A stretch of 64,000 nt of DNA from positions 62,001 to 126,000 of the forward strand of contig NZ_JAIMCA010000003.1 of assembly GCF_025499465.1 (NCBI RefSeq), given 5' to 3'. Source of the stretch: Allobosea sp. BH3 (GTDB lineage Bacteria > Pseudomonadota > Alphaproteobacteria > Rhizobiales > Beijerinckiaceae). Both the position numbers and the translations under genes were made by a program. The notes beneath the pieces are model-generated. The model was not told the origin of the DNA. It saw only the letters and a program-made list of their open reading frames with translations, and did no database searches. Shown here in pieces: positions 7,890 through 14,499 of the stretch (positions within the stretch are counted from its first letter, which is position 1; each line of letters opens with the position of its first letter).

Positions 7890-8567
7890 TCAGCTTTCGA
7901 TCACGCGAGCGGGCTTGAGGGCGAATACGTCGGTGGCCGCGCGGCCGCTGGCCAGTTCCGCAATCCAAGCGGTCTCTCGCGCCATCTTCTGCCGCGCATC
8001 CTGGATGCGCGATCGAACGTTTGGCGGCGACAACGCCACGAGCCCGTCGTCGTCGCCGATGATGAGATCGCCCGGCGAGACGACATGCCCGCCGATGACG
8101 ACGGGTCGATTGATCGCGCCGCGTTCGGCGGATGCGGGGCTACGCGGCGTCACCGAGCGAGCATAGACGGAGAAGTCACGCCACCCTGCGAGAGTGGCAA
8201 CATCGCGCACGGCGCCATCGCAGACCAGGCCGGCGCAGCCGCGGTTGCGCAGATGGCCGCACAATATATCCCCGATCATCGCGAATTCGGCATTGCCCGC
8301 GGCCGCAATCATCAACACGTCGCCGGGCCGGACGACATCGAGCGCATGGATCACCGCCCCGAAATCCGGCGGCTCGCACGACACGGTGACCGCACGGCCG
8401 AACAGGGCAGGCTGGTTGCCCGGCGGGTTGAGCGGGCGGATCGCGGGATCGATCTGGCCGATATCGCGCGCCAGATCGACCGCGACCGACACAGGGACAT
8501 TTCGCCAGGCTTCGATGTCCTCGGGCGCGATCTGCGGCATGGCCACGTCCCATATCGTCACGGCCAT
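7890..8567 (-). CDS. RraA-like / HMG-type aldolase family protein
   Basis: 225 residues. The core GDILCGHLRNRGCAGLVCDGAVRDV and the C-terminal VSPGDLIIGDDDGLVAL are the signatures of the RraA-like fold shared by ribonuclease E inhibitor RraA and class II HMG/CHA aldolases (4-carboxy-4-hydroxy-2-oxoadipate aldolase/oxaloacetate decarboxylase). The metal and substrate residues in the R-D motif are intact, so an enzyme acting on 4-hydroxy-4-methyl-2-oxo acids or oxaloacetate is more likely than RNase regulation. One base separates it from the aminotransferase gene upstream, so the two are probably one operon handling an amino-acid-derived keto acid. Substrate unknown. Confidence 0.8.
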   Translation of the reverse strand: MAVTIWDVAMPQIAPEDIEAWRNVPVSVAVDLARDIGQIDPAIRPLNPPGNQPALFGRAVTVSCEPPDFGAVIHALDVVRPGDVLMIAAAGNAEFAMIGDILCGHLRNRGCAGLVCDGAVRDVATLAGWRDFSVYARSVTPRSPASAERGAINRPVVIGGHVVSPGDLIIGDDDGLVALSPPNVRSRIQDARQKMARETAWIAELASGRAATDVFALKPARVIES

Positions 8568-8568
8568 C

Positions 8569-9795
8569 TCAGCTTCTCCTCGCCTGCATCTTCGTCAGGG
8601 CCACGGCCAGCCGTCTTACGCCCTCGGCCAGCCGCTCCGGTTCGTTGAGCGTGAAGTTGATGCGAATGGCGCGGCGGTTGCGGCCGGTCGCGTCGAACAC
8701 GCTGCTGGGGCTGATGCAGACCCCGGCATCCAATGCATGAGGAAGCAGCAGGTCGGTGTCGAGAGCCGGGTCGCGGGCGACGGCCCAGACGAACATGCCG
8801 CCGACCGGGACCTCCCACTCGAACCAGCCTGCAAGCTCTGCCTGCATGGCCGCGCAAAGCGCATCGCGCCGGGCGCGATAGGTCGCAAGGATCGTGGGCT
8901 GGATCCGCTCGATGAGGCCGGCCTCCAGAGCCGCAAGCGCGACACGCTGAGTCAGGCCGCTCGTGCAGAGATCCGAGCCCTGCTTGGCCATGGTCAAGGC
9001 CTCGATCATCTCGGGCGCCGCGATGACCCAGCCTATGCGCAGCCCCGGCGCGATCTCCTTGGACAGAGTGCCCATATAGATCACGGGGCCGGCATAGGTC
9101 GGCGCAGGCGCCATCCCGGCCGAAATGTCGATCAGGCGCGGCAGCGGGTCGCCATCATAGTGCAGCAACCCATAGGGGTCGTCCTCGACCAGCCATGTTC
9201 CGGTGCGATGGGCCGCATCGACCAGCGCCTTGCGGGTCACGAGGTCGACCATCCTGCCGGTCGGATTGGAGAAATTCGGCACGGCATAGGCGAATTGCGC
9301 CCCCGCGAGCGCCGCCTGGGCATCGAAGGCGGGGTCTTCCAGCTGCATGTTGCGGAACGAGGGCTGGCGGGGGCGCCAGGCGTCGAGTGCGCCGAGATAG
9401 GTTGGGAACTGGCCGGCGATGAGCCCGCCTTCGTCGATCAGGACCTTGCCGAGGAGATCGAGCCCCTGCATGCCGCCGGACGTGATGAAGACGTTCTCGC
9501 GCGTCAGCCGCGTCGTCGGCCCGCTGAAGCGGCGTGCCAGGGCATCGCGCAGCTCCGGCAGACCCTCGATCGGCCCATAGCCCAGAACTTCGCCCGGATG
9601 AGCGGCCACGACCTCGCCGGCGATGCGCGCGATTTCGGCGACTGGAAAGGTCGCGGGTTCCGGCAGGCCGCCGCCCATGTTGATGAGGCCGGGAATGCGC
9701 CCCGCCGACAGGAAGGTGCGGGTGATGTCGTTGGTCTTGCCCAGCCATCCTGCAAAAGAGGGGCGAGGGCGGCCGGCAACGGAAGCACGGGACAT
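8569..9795 (-). CDS. PLP-dependent class I/II aminotransferase (2-aminoadipate/MocR-type fold, no HTH)
   Basis: 408 residues, a complete fold-type I aminotransferase. PLP-binding features: ITSGGMQGLDLLGKVLID, VPNFSNPTGRMV, VEDDPYGLLHYDG, the Schiff-base lysine K246 in GTLSKEIAPGLRIGW, and the substrate-carboxylate arginine in RRAIRINFTL. It groups by motif with 2-aminoadipate/aromatic aminotransferases (LysN/MocR enzyme part) but has no wHTH. It is divergent from an Lrp/AsnC regulator, which probably controls it, and coupled to the RraA-like gene. The amino acid substrate is not evident from sequence. Confidence 0.87.
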   Translation of the reverse strand: MSRASVAGRPRPSFAGWLGKTNDITRTFLSAGRIPGLINMGGGLPEPATFPVAEIARIAGEVVAAHPGEVLGYGPIEGLPELRDALARRFSGPTTRLTRENVFITSGGMQGLDLLGKVLIDEGGLIAGQFPTYLGALDAWRPRQPSFRNMQLEDPAFDAQAALAGAQFAYAVPNFSNPTGRMVDLVTRKALVDAAHRTGTWLVEDDPYGLLHYDGDPLPRLIDISAGMAPAPTYAGPVIYMGTLSKEIAPGLRIGWVIAAPEMIEALTMAKQGSDLCTSGLTQRVALAALEAGLIERIQPTILATYRARRDALCAAMQAELAGWFEWEVPVGGMFVWAVARDPALDTDLLLPHALDAGVCISPSSVFDATGRNRRAIRINFTLNEPERLAEGVRRLAVALTKMQARRS

Positions 9796-9841
9796 GATCG
9801 ACTCCGGTTTCGGCGCATCATATCTCTCGCATCCGGGGCGA

Positions 9842-9868
9842 TTGCATGCAAAATTGGAGATAAATCTC
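9842..9868. promoter_or_regulatory. Two adjacent palindromes, likely Lrp operator
   Basis: TTGCATGCAA (9842-9851) is a perfect 10-bp palindrome, and GAGAT-AA-ATCTC (9857-9868) has perfect 5-bp arms. They lie in the 88-bp divergent gap just before the Lrp start at 9884 and in an AT-richer patch. Candidate binding sites for the adjacent Lrp-type protein. Confidence 0.45.
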
Positions 9869-9883
9869 TACTCTCTGAGTGAA

Positions 9884-10384
9884 ATGCGCCGGGTGAATCC
9901 GCTTTCTCGAAAAAACTCGCCTCAATATCGATTGGACGCGATCGACCGGCGCATTCTCGGCCAGCTCGTGAGCGATGGGCGGATGTCGAATCTCGAGCTG
10001 GCCGAGAGGGTCGGCCTCTCGCCATCGCCGTGCAGCCGCCGTCTCCGGCAGCTCGAGGAGGCCGGCGTCATCGACGGCTATGCGGCAAGGATCGACCCGG
10101 CTGCACTCGGCCTGACGCTGTGCGTCATCGTCTCCGTCAAGCTGGCGCGCCACGGCCCGGAGGGGCACGAGCAGTTCCGCAACGCGATCCGCGACCGGCC
10201 CGAGGTCAGCGAATGCTTGCTGATCACCGGGGCGGCCGACTATCTGCTGCGTGTCTGGGTGGCGGATATCGAAGCGCTGCGGGAATTCATCACGAGCACG
10301 CTCCAGGCCGTCCCCGCTGTGGCCGAGACCTCGACCATGCTGGTGCTCGACCAGTCGTCTTATCCTGCCAACGCCTTGCGCTAG
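9884..10384 (+). CDS. Lrp/AsnC family transcriptional regulator
   Basis: 166 residues. The N-terminal winged HTH covers LDAIDRRILGQLVSDGRMSN to RRLRQLEEAGVIDGY, and the C-terminal RAM ligand-binding domain includes EVSECLLITGAADYLLRVW. ATG 9884 is favoured because the HTH begins 17 residues in, as usual for the family; the open frame upstream continues into the aminotransferase gene on the other strand. It is divergent from the aminotransferase/RraA operon, so it likely senses the amino acid that operon degrades and also controls itself. Confidence 0.88.
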   Translation: MRRVNPLSRKNSPQYRLDAIDRRILGQLVSDGRMSNLELAERVGLSPSPCSRRLRQLEEAGVIDGYAARIDPAALGLTLCVIVSVKLARHGPEGHEQFRNAIRDRPEVSECLLITGAADYLLRVWVADIEALREFITSTLQAVPAVAETSTMLVLDQSSYPANALR

Positions 10385-10402
10385 AGCCGACCGGGGCTCG
10401 CA

Positions 10403-11086
10403 TTACTGCGTGAGGCGTTCGAAATCGCCGGGGGCCAGATCCTGACCGCTGCGATTTCTCACGATCGGCAGGTCGGCGACCTTGGCACGCCAGGCGGCAA
10501 GCGACGGCAGGTGCGATGTCGGGATCCCGGCATAATCCGAGAAGATCAGGCTGATGTAGAGGGTGATGTCGGGCATCGCGAAGGCCTCTGTGGCGAGATA
10601 GGGCCGGTCCGCCAGAACCTCGTCGAAATACGCGAAGCCTCTCGCGGCCATGTCACCACGCCGTCGACCCCATTCGTGGCGCCCGTCCCATTCCGGCATC
10701 CGCCAGGGCCCGAGCGCCTTGCCGAGGCCCGAGGTGGCATAGTGGAAATGGTCGTCCAGCGGTTCGAGCACCAGCTGCTCGACACGACGCTGCATCATAT
10801 GGATCAGCGCTTTCTCCCGCGGGCTCCTGCCGGTGAGGGCGGGGCTTCCATCCAGATTGTCGAGATATTCCGTTATCGCCGTGGACTCGGAGATGATCGT
10901 TCCGTCATCCAGCTGGAGGACGGGGATTTTCCCGATCGGATTCATGGCCAGGAACTCGCGGCGTTTCTGCTCGGCAGAGATCAAATCCACGCGTTCGAAC
11001 GCGATTGCGTCGTCCAGCCCCTTCGCCGCAACGACGATGCGAATGCGGGCTGCGTTGGGCGTCCCTTCCATGTCGAAAATCTTCAT
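10403..11086 (-). CDS. Glutathione S-transferase family protein
   Basis: 227 residues. The N-terminal thioredoxin-like domain (MKIFDMEGTPNAARIRI, NPIGKIPVLQLDDGTIISES, then AITEYLD) contains the glutathione-binding VPVL-like loop and ES motif, and the all-helical C-terminal domain follows (MQRRVEQLVLEPLDDHFHY, MPDITLYISL). Two ATGs occur in a row (11089, 11086); the second is better spaced from the GGAGAG upstream. It is downstream of the DJ-1-like gene on the same strand but separated by a hairpin. Probable role: glutathione conjugation or reduction of electrophiles; substrate unknown. Confidence 0.87.
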   Translation of the reverse strand: MKIFDMEGTPNAARIRIVVAAKGLDDAIAFERVDLISAEQKRREFLAMNPIGKIPVLQLDDGTIISESTAITEYLDNLDGSPALTGRSPREKALIHMMQRRVEQLVLEPLDDHFHYATSGLGKALGPWRMPEWDGRHEWGRRRGDMAARGFAYFDEVLADRPYLATEAFAMPDITLYISLIFSDYAGIPTSHLPSLAAWRAKVADLPIVRNRSGQDLAPGDFERLTQ

Positions 11087-11151
11087 CATGCTCTCCAAGA
11101 ACCTGGCTTTCTGCGGATCGGCGGAACGCGCCCATCTCTTCGGCTGAAGAA

Positions 11152-11175
11152 TCCCGGCGGGGGCAGCCGCCGGGA
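11152..11175 (-). terminator. Hairpin after the DJ-1-like gene
   Basis: TCCCGGCGG and CCGCCGGGA form perfect 9-bp arms around a 6-base loop. On the minus strand the stem is followed by TTCTTC, a short pyrimidine run. It lies between the DJ-1-like stop and the GST start, so it may terminate or attenuate transcription between them. Confidence 0.5.
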
Positions 11176-11258
11176 AAATGCGTGTCATCTCGCGCGGGAC
11201 AGGTCGCATGGCTCGCTCCCCGTCGTGAGCGGCGGCGGGCGGCGCCCTGCGTCGTGGC

Positions 11259-12023
11259 TTACGATCTTGCTTCGAGCGCTTTGACGACTGCTTCACCGAA
11301 CTCGCGGGCAGAAGCCGGGTTTTGTCCGGTGATGAGCCGGCCATCGACGACGACGCGGCTCTGGAAGATCGGCGCTTCCTCGAAAACAGCCCCGGCGGCC
11401 TTGAGAGCGCCCTCGAGTTCGAACGGGACGATCTTGTCATAGGCGCGGGCAGCTTCTTCTTCGGCGGTGAAGCCGGTCAGCTTCTTCCCTTTGATCAGGC
11501 GCTGCCCGTCCGGCAGCGTCACGTTCAGCAGCCCCGCCGGGCCGTGGCAGACGGCGCTGATGATGCCGTTCCGGCCGTGGATCGAACGGATGATCGCGTC
11601 CAGCTCGGGATTATTGACGAAATCCCACATCGGGCCATGACCGCCGACGAGCTGGATGGCGGCATACTTGCTCGGGTCCACCTCGGACAGCCTGATCGAA
11701 TTCGCGATCTTGTTGCGGTGGCCGGCATTCGTCCAGAAATCCAACGTCGCCTGGTCCTTCAGGTCAAAGCCGTCGAATGGCGCCAGCCCACCCTTCGGGC
11801 TGGCGATGTCGAAGTCGATCCCCGCCTTGTCGTAGACTTCGACAGGGTGCGTCAGCTCCGGAAACCAGTAGCCGCCGACGAGGTTCGGCGCCTTCTTGTC
11901 GAGGCTGGAGACCACGATGAGGATCTTCTTCGGGTTGCTCGGGCGGCTCTGCGCGCTGGCGAGGCCCGGCAATGCCACGATGGTCGTCAGCGCCAGGAAC
12001 AGCGCAGCAATTCGCTTAGACAT
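11259..12023 (-). CDS. Exported DJ-1/PfpI (type 1 glutamine amidotransferase-like) protein
   Basis: 254 residues with a clear signal peptide (MSKRIAALFLALTTIVAL..ASAQ). The DJ-1/PfpI domain shows GGYWFPELTHPVEVY with the conserved Glu, LVGGHGPMWDF and the nucleophile elbow ISAVCHGPAGLL, Cys159. This is the Hsp31/YajL-like branch whose members act as glyoxalase III or chaperones; export to the periplasm is less common for it. It is divergent from a LysR gene with a 19-bp palindrome between them. With the GST downstream it suggests an electrophile-response locus; that is inference. Confidence 0.85.
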   Translation of the reverse strand: MSKRIAALFLALTTIVALPGLASAQSRPSNPKKILIVVSSLDKKAPNLVGGYWFPELTHPVEVYDKAGIDFDIASPKGGLAPFDGFDLKDQATLDFWTNAGHRNKIANSIRLSEVDPSKYAAIQLVGGHGPMWDFVNNPELDAIIRSIHGRNGIISAVCHGPAGLLNVTLPDGQRLIKGKKLTGFTAEEEAARAYDKIVPFELEGALKAAGAVFEEAPIFQSRVVVDGRLITGQNPASAREFGEAVVKALEARS

Positions 12024-12094
12024 GGGATTTCGATCCGTTGGGTTGCACGTCCTCGCTGTATCGCCATGCGGAGGGCCGCCGGATAGACGCGCCC

Positions 12095-12113
12095 GCTAAA
12101 CGGATTGTTTAGC
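12095..12113. promoter_or_regulatory. Inverted repeat, probable LysR-type operator
   Basis: GCTAAAC-N5-GTTTAGC has perfect 7-bp arms and fits the T-N11-A rule of LysR-type regulators. It lies between the DJ-1-like gene and the divergent LysR gene. A TATAAT on the minus strand (12136-12141) sits just upstream, so the site would be at or just after the DJ-1 transcription start. Confidence 0.55.
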
Positions 12114-12182
12114 AAAGCCACTCGATTGAAATCTCATTATAGAGGGAAATGCGTTGCATTGGATCGCTGAGGAGAATTGCCG

Positions 12183-13094
12183 ATGAGCCGCCACAGCCGC
12201 TTCGATGGCTTGCCGGAGTTCCTTGCCATCGCCCGGCAAAAGAGCGTCCGAGGCGCCGCCGTAGCGCTGGACCTCACGCCGGGTGCGGTCAGCCAGGCGC
12301 TGCAAAGGCTCGAGCGGCGATTGGGCGTCGCCCTGTTTCACCGTACCACCCGGCGACTATCGCTGACCGGCCCGGGCGAGGCTCTTCTGGCCCGGATCGC
12401 TCCCGCTGCCGACGCGATCGACATCGGTTTGGAGGAGGCTCTGCAGGCCTCGGCGCAACCGGTCGGCACGCTCAGGCTCATCGTCGAACGGGTCGCTCTG
12501 ACGCAGGTTCTCCCCACCGTCCTGCCTGCCTTCCGCGAGGCCTACCCCGGCGTCGGCATCGACATCAGCGTCAGCAACCGGAAGGCGGATTTCGTTGGCG
12601 AGGGTTACGATGCCGGGATCATGATCGGCTCCTACCTCTCTGAGGAGATGATCGCGGTGCGGCTCTCGCCTCCGTTCCGATGGGCGGCCTTCGGTTCTCC
12701 TGCTTATTTTGCGACCCACGGGCGGCCGGAGAGGCCGGGCGATCTCGCCTCGCATCACTGCATACGGTTCCGCAGGCCGCGCCAGGGCGACATTTATCGG
12801 TGGGAGTTCGTCGAGGACGGGCAGCAGGTCAGGATCGAGCCCGGCGGGCCGATGACCGTCAACGATGCCGAGCTGATGCGCCAGATGGCCTGTCAGGGGC
12901 TGGGGCTGATCTATTCGTCGACTTATCACGCGTCGAGGGAGATCGAGGCGGGCCTGCTCGAGCCGGTGCTGCTCGACCATTCGCCCAGCACCGACGCACT
13001 CTTCCTCTATTTCGCCAGGACAGCGCGGACGCAACCGAAGCTGAGAGCCTTCATCGAAACCTGCTCACGGCTTCGGCGCGCGGATCCGGCCTGA
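12183..13094 (+). CDS. LysR-family transcriptional regulator
   Basis: 303 residues. The N-terminal HTH (FDGLPEFLAIARQKSVRGAA, then LTPGAVSQALQRLERRLGVALFHR) is followed by a periplasmic-binding-like effector domain (GTLRLIVERVA, VGIDISVSNRKADFVGEGYDAGI). ATG 12183 is preceded by GAGGAG at 8 bases; a TTG two codons earlier is also open. It is divergent from the DJ-1-like gene and probably controls that gene, itself, and perhaps the GST. Effector unknown. Confidence 0.88.
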   Translation: MSRHSRFDGLPEFLAIARQKSVRGAAVALDLTPGAVSQALQRLERRLGVALFHRTTRRLSLTGPGEALLARIAPAADAIDIGLEEALQASAQPVGTLRLIVERVALTQVLPTVLPAFREAYPGVGIDISVSNRKADFVGEGYDAGIMIGSYLSEEMIAVRLSPPFRWAAFGSPAYFATHGRPERPGDLASHHCIRFRRPRQGDIYRWEFVEDGQQVRIEPGGPMTVNDAELMRQMACQGLGLIYSSTYHASREIEAGLLEPVLLDHSPSTDALFLYFARTARTQPKLRAFIETCSRLRRADPA

Positions 13095-13131
13095 GCGGAC
13101 CCGATTTCGATCGACATCGGGCCGCCAGGCG

Positions 13132-14481
13132 TTAGCGCTCGCGGAAGACGCGATGTGCGTGGTCAAGCACCGGTTTGACCAGATAGGAGAGGGCGGTGCG
13201 GTCTTCCGTCGTGATCAGCACCTCCACAGGCATGCCGGGCACCAGGGTCTTGCCGACGAGGCTGGCCTTGCCCTCCTCGGTCAGCTCGACCTCCGCCACG
13301 TAATAGCTCGCTCCGCTCTGCGGATCGCGGCTCGTCGCCGGGGAGATATGGCGAACGCGACCCGGCAGCTCGGGCGTGGTGTTGCGATTGAAGGCGGCGA
13401 AGCGCAACCGCGCCGGCTGCCCGGCCTGCATCTGGTCGATGTCGGCAGGCGCGATGCGGACTTCGACGATCAGCGTCGCCGACCGCGGCACGACGGTCGC
13501 AACCTTGGCCGCCGGGGTGAGGACACCACCTACCGTGAAGACGCTGAGCTCGTTGATGATGCCGGAGACCGGCGAGCGGATCTCGGTTCGCGCCAGCCTG
13601 TCCTCGGAGGCGGCGCGCCGGTCGGACAGCTCCGAGATCTTGGTCTCGACCACATTGAGCTCGCGCTGCGCTTCGGTCCGGGCGGTTTCGTCCACCGCCA
13701 TGATCTGCAGGCGCGCTTCGTTGATGCGGAGGCGGGCGCGAGCGACCATGGTGTCGATCTCGCCGCGCTCGCCGAGCAGGCGGGCCCATTCGCGGTTGAT
13801 GTTGAACACCTTCACGCCGTCGATGAAGCCCTTCTCGAAGAGCGAGAGATATTTCTTCCGTTCCATCTCGACGAGCCGCAGCTCCTCGTTCTTGGCTGTC
13901 CCACGTGCCTCCAGACCTTTCACCTCCTCGCCGGACTGGATGATCGTGATCTCGAGCAGCTCCTTGCGGCTGTCGCGGTTCTGCTTGTTGCCTTCGAACA
14001 GGCGGCGCTCGCCGGCGATGATCTGCTCGGCCTCCTCGGAGATGCTGGCGAGCCCTGGCACCTCCGGCATGGTCGCGAGCCCGCCCCGTTCCGCCGTCAG
14101 GCGGGAGCGCCTGCCGAGGTTCTCGGCCAGCTGCGAGCGGATGATCGAGAGCTCCGTCCTGATCTGGATGTCTTCCAGGCGCAGCACGATCTGGCCTTCC
14201 TCGACCGCATCGCCCTGGCGGACCGCAATGCTCTTCACGATGCCGCCGTCGCGATGCTGGATCTCCTTGACGTTCTGGTCGACCTTCACGACGCCCTGTC
14301 CGACGACGGCGCCGGCAAGGCGCGCCGTCGCTGCCCAGCCGCCGAACCCGAGCACCAGCACCAGCGTCAGGGCGATGCCGGCGACAATGTGGGACCGCAG
14401 AGAGAACTGCGGCCGCCGCCCCGTCTCCGGAAGTATCCGGGCGGTGTCGATCATGTTGCGATCAAAGTTCAGCGCGTTCAT
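13132..14481 (-). CDS. HlyD-family type I secretion membrane fusion protein
   Basis: 449 residues. A short cytoplasmic N-terminus and one membrane helix (about 34-54, IVAGIALTLVLVLGFGGWAA) are followed by a biotinyl-lipoyl half-motif (GVVKVDQNVKEIQHRDGG), a long coiled-coil hairpin (about 95-290) and RSPVSGIINELSVFTVGGV, then the C-terminal beta domain. This is the periplasmic adaptor that links the ABC exporter to an outer-membrane TolC channel. It is third in the ABC - RTX - HlyD operon. ATG 14481 is chosen; a GTG four codons upstream is also open. No TolC-like gene lies in the window. Confidence 0.9.
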   Translation of the reverse strand: MNALNFDRNMIDTARILPETGRRPQFSLRSHIVAGIALTLVLVLGFGGWAATARLAGAVVGQGVVKVDQNVKEIQHRDGGIVKSIAVRQGDAVEEGQIVLRLEDIQIRTELSIIRSQLAENLGRRSRLTAERGGLATMPEVPGLASISEEAEQIIAGERRLFEGNKQNRDSRKELLEITIIQSGEEVKGLEARGTAKNEELRLVEMERKKYLSLFEKGFIDGVKVFNINREWARLLGERGEIDTMVARARLRINEARLQIMAVDETARTEAQRELNVVETKISELSDRRAASEDRLARTEIRSPVSGIINELSVFTVGGVLTPAAKVATVVPRSATLIVEVRIAPADIDQMQAGQPARLRFAAFNRNTTPELPGRVRHISPATSRDPQSGASYYVAEVELTEEGKASLVGKTLVPGMPVEVLITTEDRTALSYLVKPVLDHAHRVFRER

Positions 14482-14499
14482 GGCGGTCCCCACGAAACA

